This document shows positions 24,541 through 36,158 of a stretch of 64,000 bases of DNA, one piece after another; position 1 is the first letter of the stretch; each line of letters starts with the position of its first letter. The DNA comes from Zonotrichia leucophrys gambelii. Taxonomy: Eukaryota > Chordata > Aves > Passeriformes > Passerellidae. A program made the position numbers and the translations under genes. The stretch is from NCBI RefSeq assembly GCF_028769735.1, contig NC_088173.1:68880463-68944462 (forward strand), given 5' to 3'. A model generated the notes under the pieces. The model was not told where the DNA came from, did no database searches, and was given only the letters and a program-made list of their open reading frames with translations.

Positions 24541-25554
24541 TTTCTTTTCAACATATTAATTGTTGAAACAATTGTTTAAAGTCAATTTAGTTAAGCAAGC
24601 CCATTTTCAACATATGTAATGCATTATTTTCAGGCCATGCTTCTGCTGGCTTGAGCCCTGCTGCAGTTTTAAATTCAAACAGCCTGGAAAGAGGCTTTTT
24701 GCCTGAATCCTTCTTCTGTTGAAGGCAATGGCAGAAATCCACTCACTTCAAGGGGAATAAGATCTGGCACTAGTGAAGATGTTTGGCTAAAGTTCCTTGG
24801 CCTGAACATCACTTTCTTGGGATGTGATCCCCGTTTTGCAGAGAGTTTGGATCTCTACTTAAGGATATGTTCCTTCTTAGGTACAATGTGCAAATTTTAT
24901 GCTTCCATTGTGTGCCTAAATTGTTGCTGATGACAGCCAAGCCCAGCTCTGCTTCACAGAACTAACTTCTCTTACTTTTTACTGACTAAACTGGAGCTGA
25001 GGCACACAGAGGTGCCACACAAGGCCTGGAAAACCTATATTACCTTTGATTGATGCAATGCAATGCAACACTTTTAATTTTGAGCCAGAAAGGGCAATTC
25101 CCATTCTCTCTAAATATCAAATATTCCTATTTAGCCTTTAGGACACACTTCTGATTCACCAGAGGCAAGTGCTTTTCCTTCCCTTCTTCTACCTGTGCTA
25201 AGCAGCAGGAAAAAAAAGTCTTTCTTCAAAGATACTCCCTTTATCCTCTTGGCATGAACACAAGCAGGAAGCAGGAAATTGCTTCCTTGCAAAATATCTG
25301 ATAAACTGGCACTTAGAGCCTGACAGTGGAAAGATACAGCTTTTTATTTCCTTGGACTGAAGTGGAAATTAAAGTTATGTTAGCTGTCTCCTGGGGTATT
25401 GATCACAGCCCCGCTGCCTTTGGAAGGCTGCTGATGTGCACTTCTTACACAGATGACCTCAGTGAGAGGTGTCCTCAAGCAGAGCCCCCGTGCAGCCAGC
25501 AAGGGTTGCTGGATTCCTGTGGAGGGAGCTGTGGATTGCAGCCTGCAGGCTGGG

Positions 25555-26168
25555 TCTTGGGTTTCTGTGGTTGAAATGGCTCCTGAGATATTAGAAAGTC
25601 TTTTTTTCCCAGCCCTGTGACCAAAGAAGAAGTCAGGATTCCTCGGTTCTGCTTTTCAAGGTCGTTTATTTTCTCTTATCTATTCCATTCTTTCTCTGAC
25701 CTGCCGAGGTCTGTCCAGCAGGTTGGCTTGAAGCACAGTCCCTGCCCTTGGGGTGGTGTTATCTTTTTATACTAGAAACCATGTGTACTTTATTTACAAT
25801 AATTTTCCAATACCTATCACCTATGTTAGACAGTTTGTCTCTACTCTGAACCAATCCAAAAGTGCCACCATCACAGCAGAAGATGGAGAACAAGAAGAAG
25901 AAGGACAGGACACACCCAGATTCCTCCATCTTGCCTCTTGAACCCCCATTCTAAAAACCCCAAAATTCTGCTTTTCCACCCTGTGACAAATTCACTAACA
26001 TTCTACTCAAACCCTCGTGGCTTGTAACTCTTCACACAAAGTTGGTAACTTTTCCCATGGGCTAAAATCAAAGGCACAGGTGTTTGTGACTCCATGCCAA
26101 GGTCTCTGAGCCCCTGCCAGGGTCTGGAGTCCTCCAGGGCAGCCAGAGAAATGTCCTGGGTTCCAACA
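25555..26168 (-). mobile_element. Solo LTR, family B copy 1 (class II-like ERV)
   Basis: A 614-bp LTR with a perfect 6-bp target duplication GCTGGG (25549-25554 and 26169-26174). It is collinear with the reverse complement of 27816-28424: both hold a GAAGATGGAG/AAGAAGAAGGACAGGACAC block next to AACCAATCCAAAAGTGCC. Read on minus it has ATTGG, then TATAAAAAGAT, then AATAAACG, then about 90 bp of U5. Small frames across it, with acidic EEEGQDTP-like peptides, occur in both copies and reflect the shared LTR, not a gene. Confidence 0.9.
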
Positions 26169-26597
26169 GCTGGGATGTTTAGAAAGGGGTAAAGAAGGCA
26201 GGTTGATTTTCTTTCTGCTTTTCCTCTCTGTTTCTTTAACCTAATAATTATCTTTGTCAAAAGTTCTGGAGAAAATCATTAATTAAGTGACTGGAATGGT
26301 TTGCTGGTCTTTAGGTCTATGATAAGGCAGCCCATGGAGGTTTGTCCTCAGCCATGGAAGAGACAGATCGAAATGCAGACAAAATACTCACCTGGCTGTA
26401 GGATGTCACAGGAACACATGAAAAGAGTGGGATTGATGGAAGGGGTCTCCACGGGAGGGCTTGTTGTTCTTTCCCCAGACAAGGACAATTATTTCTGTAC
26501 CATTTAAGACAGATTAAATCTCCTTCACTCTACAAAAGTAGCCTGCAGTGGTGTTTTCACTCTATCCCTCAATGCTGGTGTCCTACAGACACTCTTG

Positions 26598-27134
26598 TGT
26601 GGTGTTTGTGAGACCCCCAGGACAAGGTGACAGATGAGGAATCTGACTCCTTGTTCTCAGAAGGCTGATATATATTATATATTTTATATGTTATATTATA
26701 TTATATTATATTATATTATATTATATTATATTATATTATATTATATTATATTATATTATATTATATTATATTATATTATATTATATTATATTATATTATA
26801 TTATATTATATTATATTATAACATTGTATTGCATTACATTACAAGAGAAGGATACAGACAGAAGGCTTAACAAGAATAAATAATAAAAACTCATGACTGA
26901 CTCCTCAGAGTCCGACACAGCTGATGGGGATTGGTCATTAAGTTAAAACAATTCATGTGAAACCAATCAAACATGCACCTGTTGATAAACAATCTCCAAA
27001 CCATATCACAAAGCAGCTATACACAGGAGAAGCAAATCAGATAATTATTATTTACATTTTTCTCTGAGGCTTCTCAACTTGCCAGGAGAAGAATTCCTGG
27101 TGAAGGGATTTTTCCAGAAAATATCATGGTGACA
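26598..27134 (-). mobile_element. Solo LTR, family A copy 4
   Basis: A 537-bp LTR running TGTGGTGTTTGTGAG to CATGGTGACA on plus, with a perfect 6-bp target duplication CTCTTG (26592-26597 and 27135-27140). It is longer than the roughly 400-bp copies because of an expanded (TATAT)n array. Read on minus, ATTGGTTT and ACCAATCC precede the AT array, which matches U3 then TATA order. Confidence 0.9.
26691..26820. repeat. (TTATA)26 microsatellite inside LTR copy 4
   Basis: 130 bp of uninterrupted 5-bp repeat (26 units). The absence of interruptions suggests recent expansion and probable length polymorphism. Confidence 0.95.
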
Positions 27135-27179
27135 CTCTTGGTCTCAGCCTCCACTTCCTTCAGCTCCACAGCTCACTCA

Positions 27180-27300
27180 CTCAGCAATTTGATCACTCTC
27201 CCTCCTCCTTTCTGGATTCCTTCCAACTGGACCATATTTTCTTTCAGCTGTGGTGTCCATGACTGGACACAGTGTTCAGTGGAGCTGCAAGTCCAGTTTT
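27180..27300 (-). mobile_element. Possible CR1 LINE internal fragment
   Basis: GTGTCCATGACTGGACACAG resembles reverse-complemented CR1 text (CCAGAACTGGACACAGTACT). No tail is present and divergence is high. Confidence 0.4.
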
Positions 27301-27815
27301 TGCCTCCCTGAGGGTTTTTGTCTCTGCAAGAGCCTTTCTCATCTCCAAGTCCTTCACTAATCCCAGGGTTCTAGCCAAGAGCTGAAGTGTTTGCTTAGAG
27401 AGCAGCAGAATGCAAATGTTTAAACAGCTTCGATCTGGATGAAGGGAAATCTGGGGTTTTTTGGGTTTTTTTAAGTTTTGGGTCACTAGGACACTAAATA
27501 GAGGGGTCACTTAAGCTGGCATCAATCAGATCAGAATCCCCCACTCACTCAGGTGCAAACCTGGCTCCATCTCTGCCCACTCCCTTCTGGGAGGCACAGG
27601 GATATATTCCCTGCCTTGGTGTGGGGATCTGCAACCTGCTGAGGTATGAAATGAGGGGCTGCTCTCAGAGATGGGCTCACCATGTTGAGTATAATAATGT
27701 CAAACGTGTGCTGAACACTTCAGGATCTGTCAGAGGGTTTGGTTTGGAACAGCTCCTTGAGGCTGGTCAAGACAGACCTCAGAGGCAGGTAGAGATTTAT
27801 TAATGCTTCCCTATC

Positions 27816-28424
27816 TGTCGGATCTCAAGATCTCAGTCCTGAGGTGCCGAGCCACCGAGACCACCTTGGGGGTCTCGGGAGTCCTGGAATGTTGCCAGAA
27901 GTGTCTGGAGCTGGACTTTGACCCTACACAGGAGACGACAAGGATGAGGGCTTCACCAGGGTGAATGGTGAAGGGATTAGTTAATTAGAGAGTGAGACAC
28001 AGGGTTTAGGATTTCTGTACAGGGGGGTTTAGAGGAGTAAGATGGAGGAATTGGGGCGTGTCCTGTCCTTCTTCTTCTTCCTCTTCTCCTCCATCTTCTT
28101 TGGCCACGGTGGCACCTTTGGATTGGTTATTACTGAGAGTGCACCGAGTTATAAGAATAGATGGTATTGGGGAAAAATGATAAATATTGTACACGTAACA
28201 ATGGGTATAAAGATAGGTGGCTGCCCGGGAGGGCAGACAGTGTGCCCATGGCTGACTGCTGAGCAGAGCTCTGTTCAGCTGAAAGAACATCTTTTAGATA
28301 AACAATTAATAAACATAAAAACCGAAAGAAGAACTGAAGCCTCTTCTCGTCCTTCGATACGCGGGCTGCCCCAAGGCCACCCCGGGCCTTTCCAGGCCCC
28401 TCAAACAGCCGAGAAAACCGGACA
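27816..28424 (+). mobile_element. Solo LTR, family B copy 2
   Basis: A 609-bp LTR from TGTCGGATC to ACCGGACA with a perfect 6-bp target duplication CCTATC (27810-27815 and 28425-28430). In order it has GATTGGTTATTACT (CCAAT box, inverted), GGGTATAAAGATAGG (TATA), AATAAACATAAAA (polyA signal) and a GC-rich U5 of about 110 bp. This layout fixes the sense as plus. It retains CpGs such as TCGATACGCG, suggesting youth. No internal region is present. Confidence 0.92.
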
Positions 28425-28430
28425 CCTATC

Positions 28431-29696
28431 CAGCTTCAGCCTTTTGTTTTTCATTTGTTTTTTGGTGTATTTGTCATTTAAAACAAAGTTTTGTCAAAAT
28501 CAAAAGCACTGACCAGGTTTCAGTCTTACTTGCTAAAAGCTTTACTGTATCTAGTCATAATTTTTCAGGCTAATGTATAAATAGAAAAAAACAAATAAAT
28601 TGAAAGGGACAAAAAGAACCCAAAAAAACCCAAAACAGGGAGACTTTAGAGAGGAAATAACAGAATTTTGTGGGATTTTCTTTGCATTTTACTGCACTAT
28701 TTGAACTGTCTCCATGTGACTGACACTCACCTTGCATCTCCAGTGTGTATGGCAGGCTGCAGGCTCGAAGCTGAATCCTGCCTAATAGTTCCAATTTCTG
28801 TGTGCTCAGGACCGATGGAATCAGACTTCAGAGGAGGCAAATGCTTGTTCAAAGATAAAATTTCCCCACTTCCCATAACTGAGAATTTCTAATCTGAGCA
28901 TTTTTATTTAAGCCGTTATGTGCAAATATTCAAGGAGATGATTTCAAGAGCAACGACTCTGTGGGGGCTGTTTCTCTAAAAATGCCCTACAAACCCCTCA
29001 CTCACAAGCTGCTGATTTATGGGCAGTTAATATCAGATTAATCAATAAATTCTCTGCAATTCTATTCCTTGTTTGAAAACCAGGGCTGATTTGACTCACA
29101 CCTAAATTTAAACCTATGTTTGACAATAATAATAATAATAATAATATCTATATCAGTCATACACATGTCCAGATCAGCTGCCCATGTCATGGAAAGGACA
29201 ATGTCTTGTCAAGGGAAGAATTTAAAAGCTCCAGATCAGTTTATGAATTTGTAAAACACTTTGGGAAGCGTGCCAGAGCTGTAATGCAAGCCTGGCCTTT
29301 TATGAAGCCCACTGAATTGTGTTATTAACCTTGGAGTAAAAGAAGAGAGGACCATTTTCAAATGTTATTTTGATAATTATCATACACAGGCAATAGAAAG
29401 CAAACAGCAACCTTCCCCTGGACACCTACTCCTCATTTGCACATTCTAATTACTTACATTTGCATACACATATGAAAACACGGTGCTTTCCCCATTAGTG
29501 CTGATCACATTCTGACCACATTCCTCATTAAGTTAAGTAAATACCCCCAAAATACCAACACAGTTGTAGCTGAATTTGACATTACTTTACACAGACTAAA
29601 AGCCAGTGCATTCTTCTGGTTTTTGGTTATCTTGGATAGTAATTTTAAAGAAAGAAACAACTACAAGGTTTGACACTGGAAATAAATGAAACTGTG
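28431..29696. other. Unique DNA with a short (AAT)n run
   Basis: No gene recognised. A short AAT trinucleotide run of about seven units lies at 29124-29146. Confidence 0.5.
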
Positions 29697-30570
29697 TGTC
29701 TTGGTTTGAAAAGAGAGGTGTGTGCTAAGGAAGGCAGGAGCCTTCCTTAAAATGGAAAATGTAAACCCCTTCTCTCTGAATTATTATAATTTTGAAATTA
29801 AGGGACTCTCAGGCAAAGAAATGGAAGTAGGAATAACAGTTCTTTATTAAGAAAAATAAAAATAAAATTAAAATAAAAGTTCAGTAATACAAAACCCCAC
29901 TGCCAGAGTCAGAGCAGTCCCTGTCCCCTGTGTGTCAGGGGGTGTCCCAGCCCCATCCCATGGGGGCTCAGCCCTCCTGCAGTGCCAGCTGTGGCTCTGC
30001 TGCAGCAGGGATCCTGCACAAAGGGGGAGTTTTCCTCTGCAGCTCCAGGGCTGCTGCAGATGGGCCTGGGCTCCCTCTGGCCATGCAGGGCAGCAGAAAG
30101 CTGCTCCTCTGGCAATGCAGGGGGCAAAGGCTGCTGGGGTGTCCCAAAGCTCAGATTGGATCCAGGTAGGAATGCTTGGCTCCTCCCCTGGGCGGAGCAT
30201 CTCCCCATGGGATGGTGGAATTTGATCAGCCCTGCAGGGACACTCACTGGCCATGGACAGAAGATAATTAATAATTAATGGCCCATGAAGAGCAGAGATC
30301 TCCTGGAGGGAGGATTGGTTGTGGGAGAGATAAAGAAAACTGCCCAATGAACAGAAGGTAACTGCCCCACCTCTGACAGATGGGAATAGAACACACACCC
30401 CTGGCCACACCTTGCATTTGCAACCTAAGACCCTGTGAATCCTGAATCCAGCTCTGGGCAGCCCTTGAATCACTGCAGCACCACCACGGGCTCAGCAGAG
30501 CCCTCTGCTCCAAACACAGAGAGAGTTTGGAGGGGAGGGTGGGAATAAACACATTACATTCCTGCCTGGA
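29697..30570 (-). mobile_element. ERVL-like LTR, boundary on the right uncertain
   Basis: It begins TGTCTTGGTTTGAAAAG, which I know as one end of a very common songbird LTR, followed by TAAGGAAGGCAGGAGCCTTC and TCTGAATTATTATAATTTTG. On the minus strand AATAAAGAACTGTTATTCC gives a polyA signal, so U5 is on the left. The right end is not resolved: no matching target duplication was found. Long overlapping open frames on both strands (to 201 codons, 29868-30473) show no domain and are treated as chance in GC-richer LTR sequence. Confidence 0.65.
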
Positions 30571-30817
30571 AGTTAGGATGGGTGTTGCATAATTGTAGGT
30601 GTTATTTTGTGGGTGGGATTTTGGTGGACCTGGTTAGGGAGTGTGGACATTCGTTTTTAAATAGTGCTGTGAAATTGTCCAGGCCACCACTGGAGACTCT
30701 TGCTGGCATAAAACTTCAGCTCAGAATATTAGGGATAAATTGGTCATGACACCAGGATGAATATTTAGCTTAAATCCAAGTTTTCATTACAACAGTAATA
30801 CCTAAATTGCAGAAGTG

Positions 30818-30880
30818 TAGTTTAGCTTGGGTTGTAAGAGATCTTAAAAACCACCTAATTCCAACCCCCAAATGCGCTGC
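30818..30880 (-). mobile_element. Possible CR1 LINE tail
   Basis: GTAGTTTAGCTTGGGTTGTA, AGAGATCTTAAAAACCACCT and AATTCCAACCCCC resemble a diverged reverse-complemented CR1 3' end. Confidence 0.45.
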
Positions 30881-32155
30881 ATGCTGTGACATAGCTCAGT
30901 GCTGGGCTGGTTTGGAGTCTCAAAGACATGAGCTCTACAGCAATCCCACTGTTCTCCTGCCCTGCCTTGAGCTTCCATCTGCTCTGCATCAGCAGAGCAA
31001 AGCCAGGCAGGCACAGAATGCTGATTCCTGCTCTGGGAGCACATTCCTGCTTCCAGGTGTGCTGCTGCAAGTAGAGGAGTGCTGGCATAAAGATGTCAAT
31101 TTGCTGAAACCCTTCGGTGTTTCAGGGAAGAGAGGGATAAGCTCATTTTTCCTCAAGGAAAAGCTGTCAGTGGGAGAGCTGAGAGGTGCCCTCCAAACTT
31201 GGTGGTGTTTAAAGGATGCTTTAATAATCTACAAGAGACAGAGAGCAGGGGAAAAGGGGAATTTGCAGGTAACTCCTGTGGTTTCCAAGGCAGGAGAAAT
31301 TCTGACAAAAGGAGCCTTCCAAGCTGTATGAACAACAGAGGAAATTCAATGTTGAGATGCAAAAATAATGCATAGTATCTTGAAATACTCAAATGTTAAT
31401 TTTATACAGCTGGCTATGGAAATTCTACATTGTTTCAGCTCTAGTAGATCTGTGAGTCATTATAAATAACTTAATGAAAGTGTTTACTGTGGAGGCAAGG
31501 TCAGTGGAACAGAATTGTAAGTGTGCAATGAAAACCACAATGGGGAATAATAAAGAAAATGATACAAACCTGTGTAAATCAAAATGCTTTTTCACCTTGA
31601 ATGCCATGTGCAATTCCAGGCATCTAAACTCAAAAATGGACACAGGAGAAATGGAATTGATTCTGTGATTTGTAGCAACAACTATTCAAAAATGAGATCA
31701 TTCATCTTAGAGAGAAAAAAATGATCCACACCATTATAAGTGGATAAACAAATGAGCTATAGAAATGATGTAGCTGCAGAGCTCTGTTTAGCACTTTCTT
31801 AATTTTTTAGAACAAATACTATTTCCTGAAATAGAAAGGCAATTTTTTTTTTTTTCTTAACAGGAAAGAGGAGTAATTCTTGCAGTAAAATCATAATTAG
31901 CCTTTGGACTGCTTTGCTACATGGTATTGTGGTGATCATAAAAGCTTAAAGATGCTGTTAAATAGCAGGTAAAAACCTGGGATTCCTGGGGTTTGTGTCC
32001 TCTTTCCTGTCCTCATTGCCACCTCTCCCACCTGCTGGGCTAAGGAGGTGGCCTGTGTCCCAGGCAGGACACACACACGGATGAGTTAATAGTATTTCTT
32101 TGAGGAATGAGATTAACATGTTAAAACCTTCCCTCTTTCTTCTTTCTTCCTAAAG

Positions 32156-32228
32156 GCTGGTGGAGCTTGACAGCTCAGAGACTTCTCAGGTTGAAACTGA
32201 GAAAGATGTTCAAAAGGGAAAGAGATAG
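32156..32228 (+). other. Exon-like segment, weak
   Basis: A very good pyrimidine tract (CCCTCTTTCTTCTTTCTTCC then TAAAG) precedes a frame beginning LVELDSSETSQVETEKDVQ and ending at TAG 32226-32228. The only internal donors are poor. It could be a terminal exon or chance. Confidence 0.2.
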
Positions 32229-32826
32229 AAAGGTTATCAGATCAAAAGAAATGAGGATAAAAGAGCCCTGCTTGTCCCTAGAGAAATGTAATTTGCTCTG
32301 GGCTGCAGTTCAGTTTTCATCCTGGAGCAGCTTCTAAGGAGCCTGATCCCAGAATGCCACCAGGCCTGGGGAATTGCAAAGGATGCTGTGAGTGTTCCCA
32401 GGGTTGGCTGAGCACTGAGGTTGGGCAATGTTGGAGCCAGGAATGTGCCACTGCTGAGGGTGGCTCTTCCCTTCCTCCTGCCCAGCTCCAGAGGCAGCAG
32501 CAGGGCCAGGATGGGGCTGGGGAGAGGCAGGGCTGGATGCAGAGGAGCAGGAGCTGTGCTGGGGGAGAGCCAGGGCTGAAACCCAAATTTGACACAGCAG
32601 AACTTGAAAAAGTTGCAGAGCAGCTTGATCAGGAAACTTTGCCAATCTATTTCTGTTTGCTGGAAAGGTCGTGCGTCAAGCAAGGCTTTTTACTTCCTCC
32701 CTAGCTGCAAGAGCTACATTCCCTAGTAATTGTGGATATTTACTTTATACTCAGATAAGCCTTTTATTTTCTCTGACATTTTCCCTGAGAAATAAGGATG
32801 TCTTGTTTCTGATACTCCTTTTTCAG

Positions 32827-32870
32827 CTTGAAGCACTAAAAGAGCAGATGCTGCTTCAAGAGAGTGAAGA
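32827..32870 (+). other. Candidate short coding exon, unrecognised
   Basis: A 44-bp segment between a good acceptor (TCCTTTTTCAG) and a strong donor (GAAGA/GTGAGTA). Only one frame is open, encoding LEALKEQMLLQESE, a coiled-coil-like Leu/Glu pattern. It ends in phase 2, which does not join directly to the next candidate at 33851, so an exon may be missing or one call is false. No family recognised. Confidence 0.3.
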
Positions 32871-33850
32871 GTGAGTACTTCCAACCCAACATCACCTACC
32901 TGGCATCAAACAAAACTGCGTGCAGGAGTAAAAGGTCTCCAAGAGACATTTTGTTGTCCCTACACATCTCTTCTGTACAAACACAGTTTTGAAAATAAAA
33001 TGCCTTCTGCCATCACATGCAGCTAGAGATTCTTCAAAGTCAGGAAGTGCAATAAAAAGCAGAATTTTTTGAGCAGCATCCTGTGCAAATGGCCCACATT
33101 TTATCTGTACCCTGCTGTTGCTGCTGCCAGAGAGCAGTGGTGGAAATATTCAGTGGTGCATTTTGATCTCTGCATCCTCTGCTTTGCCTCAAACACTTTT
33201 CCATTAGTGCTCCTGAAGCCTGCAGTGAAACAAACTCAGGAGACGACTCTGCAAGGCCACGTTGTAACTTCTTGATCTGCCTTCTCTTTTGGGAGCCAGC
33301 AAAAGATTAGGTGCTCAGGTTTTTAGAAGGAGATACTCTGGGGCTCCAGAAAGAACAGATTCCATGAAAAATCCCACTTGTTACCACTGGGATAAATTTA
33401 GAGGTGTCTCTGCTCTTCCTGAGCAATATCTGTAAACTCACTGAGACATTCCTTTTGTGGGATGTACATGAAAAACCCCATAGAGATGAATGAGGTTTCT
33501 AAGAGGTCAGGCCTATTTGCTCCTCATTCAAGGGAGACAAAGTAGCAAAACTTTCAAGTGGGAGGTGAAGAAATGCATCCTCAAAATTCTATATTTTTTT
33601 TTTTTGTAGTTTTAGGAAATGTATGTGTGTGCCAAAGTATCTCCTTGTTCTTCTGATGTTTTTATCAGATCCATGCAAAATGCAGTTGGTTCCAGCCTTG
33701 AAATGCAAATTTGTCTTACACTGCTCTTGCTGCCAGTAGGAAGACTAAAAATACATATGTAATGATGTTCCTGGAACATTTTCAAATGCCTTTAGATGAT
33801 GATTCCATTTTTTTTTTCCTCTGCTATCCAAAATAGTGTTAATTTTGCAG

Positions 33851-33944
33851 GCTCATTTTGGCCAAAATGTATGGACTTGTACTAAAAATCAAAATTCCTC
33901 TGAGGATAAAATAACTCAGCTATTAGAAGAACTTTGCCAAGGAG
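33851..33944 (+). other. Candidate coding exon, unrecognised
   Basis: A 94-bp segment with acceptor AATTTTGCAG and an excellent donor GGAG/GTAAGT. Only frame 0 is open, encoding AHFGQNVWTCTKNQ then SSEDKITQLLEELCQG, which ends in an amphipathic, coiled-coil-like stretch. It leaves phase 1, which fits the candidate at 36114. The open frame alone is weak evidence at this length; the paired strong splice sites and phase agreement are what raise it. I do not recognise the protein. Confidence 0.35.
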
Positions 33945-36113
33945 GTAAGTTACCAAAAAGGAGCCTGAAACAAAAAAAAACCAAAATTAGGTTTTGCCAA
34001 TTTATAATACATACATCTGGTTTTGTGATTTTCTTGTTACTTTCAACATTCTTTGCAATATTAGAATCCCAAAGCAGCCCACAAGCCTGGTAATTCAGGA
34101 AGGCTTATAATTGAGGCAGGTCTGTTTAATTTTGTTAACAGAGAAAAATGAGAGAAGCAACAAAAAAGAAGCATAATCATCATAACCAAAGGCAGTTGTT
34201 ACAAAGGCTTCTGACTAATGCCAACAGCAATTTTTGAAAGTGGGGACATTTTAAGGCTGATGCCTAAAAATATGGGTTTAGGAAAGCATACATAAGTGAC
34301 TATTTAAAGTGTCAGAGTCCGGGAAATATTCCTGCTAAAACCATATTTTAAAACTGTCCTGAGTGGAGGCAGAATTAGATTGATTTTAACATAAAATTCT
34401 TTAAAGAGACTCCATGCTCCTGTGTGTTTTTTGAATGGGAACCAGGAGCACTCAGACCTCCTGAAAACCAGGAATTTTAGAGATTCTGATAATGTAAATC
34501 TAGAAGGACATTTTGAAGATGGGACATTTTGAGTTGGCTTCAATGTCAAGTCTTTAAACACAGATGTTCTTGTGGGATCCATCTTGTTGAACTCCAACCA
34601 TCCAGTGGGGATATTTCTGTTGGATTTCATTGTCCACTTTGCCTCCAGGCAATGGAGAGAAGAAGCAGAGATGAATCATCTCATCCTGGAGCAGTTTTCT
34701 AAACCTGGTCACATGAATCTTCCCCTCCAAGGGCACATTCCTCTCCCAGGAGTGTGGGATGGGTGTTGGCACCACAGATGTCTGAAATTTGACGTTACAT
34801 CTTGTCCTGGATGCTAAAATCCAGGCACCATCCTGTGAACATTTTGCTTCAGTCTTTCTCCTTCCCTTCACCACCTTTAACGTATGATACAGCAATGTCC
34901 CTTTAATGATTTCTTTTCCACAGGGCTCAGAGGTGGAAGAGATTTATGCTGCTTGGTAAATTTAACTTCATACTCGGCGCAATAAAGAATCTGAAGGTGC
35001 ACTTAAGAGTTATAAAAAAATCTTGGCTCTCAAACCATAAAATTTCCACAGTGTGGGTATTTCAGGTGTCTTATTGCTGAATGTGCTCAAAGTAGCCCGA
35101 ATGGGCATTGATGATGGGAAATCAGTATCAGGAAGGTGGTAAATCAATGTGTTGTCTGGATAGCAGGGTGAGGTTAAATATCACAAGCAATGATATCAGA
35201 AAGTGTTTTGAGAGATAACCACGTAGGAAATGCTGGAGAAAGAGGCCTTAAGGTAAAGCTAATAAAAGATAACGCGGCTAAGCTGGAGTGATTCAAGGTG
35301 AAATTCAATTCCCAGAAAATTCTTGGTGCTTTGACGAGAGCACATTTTGCTATCATATCTCCAGCTCCTGAACAGGCATGGAAGTATCAATCAGACTTAG
35401 AATGAAATATAGCTTGATAATTAGCTGCAGAAAAGGATTTGAAATGATACAGAGCATCAAGAAAGAAAGTAAATAACTGAAATGCTTGGCAAAATTACGT
35501 GTGCTTAATGAGAATCAGCTTCATTTAAAATTGCTGTAGAGACTTAAGGTCATTTCAGTCATCAGACAGTGATGATTTATTCCCTAGAAACTAACAGGCA
35601 CACTCCAAACCTAAATAGAAATGAAGGATTTGCAGCATATTACAATATTCTATATTGGCACTGAGCTAGAAGCCTTCCTGAATGAAAGCAAATGACTTTT
35701 TGTAGCTGTAGCATGGTAATTGCTTGAAGAACAGCAACAAAAATCCCAACAAAAAAAACCCCAGCAAGCTATTTCTGAAATACAATGCAGCGACAAAATA
35801 AGAAATGGAATTGAATGAGAAAAATATATCTGCTGAGGACAAAATCAGACAGCAGGGAGAATTTATAGCCCTGTGCTAATTTCCTACTATCAGACACTGA
35901 GCTGGATGGGAAAATGACAGAGAAGAACCTTATCTAATAGATGTGGCAGAAGTGATGGGTTTGAAAGATGACAATCTTCATCTGACCTGATAACAAAGAT
36001 TCATATTCATAGAGCCAAATGTTAAACTTTCTCATGAAAATGAAGTGTTTGCACCTAATATATTTAGAAATTAGAATCAGGAAGACTTTCTCTTCCCATC
36101 TTATCCCCGATAG
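33945..36113. other. Unique DNA between candidate exons
   Basis: No repeat family recognised. An acceptor-like TCTTTTCCACAG at 34923 precedes a 32-bp segment and a weak donor. Its phase does not fit the neighbouring candidates. Confidence 0.4.
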
Positions 36114-36158
36114 CTTTTTGGAATAAACTAAATGGCTTTACTGTGCTCGGGAAATCAG
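36114..36158 (+). other. Candidate short coding exon, unrecognised
   Basis: A 45-bp segment with acceptor CTTATCCCCGATAG and strong donor ATCAG/GTAAGTG. Two frames stop; the third (phase 1 in, phase 1 out) reads FWNKLNGFTVLGKS. The phase agrees with the exon candidate ending at 33944. Confidence 0.33.

Noticed and set aside
28042..28512. 156-codon plus open frame with an apparent signal-like start
   Set aside because: It spans the U3-U5 part of solo LTR family B; the hydrophobic stretch comes from a TTC-rich tract of the LTR.
29868..30473. 201-codon minus open frame
   Set aside because: It lies inside an ERVL-like LTR, overlaps other open frames on plus, and has no recognisable domain.
32354..32704. 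Gln/Gly-rich 116-codon open frame before the candidate exon at 32827
   Set aside because: It is GC-rich with overlapping frames on both strands. The AELEKVAEQLDQE-like end is coiled-coil-like, but there is no good acceptor.
34924..34955. 32-bp exon after a good acceptor (TTTCTTTTCCACAG)
   Set aside because: The donor (TTG/GTAAAT) is weak and the phase does not fit the candidate exons on either side.
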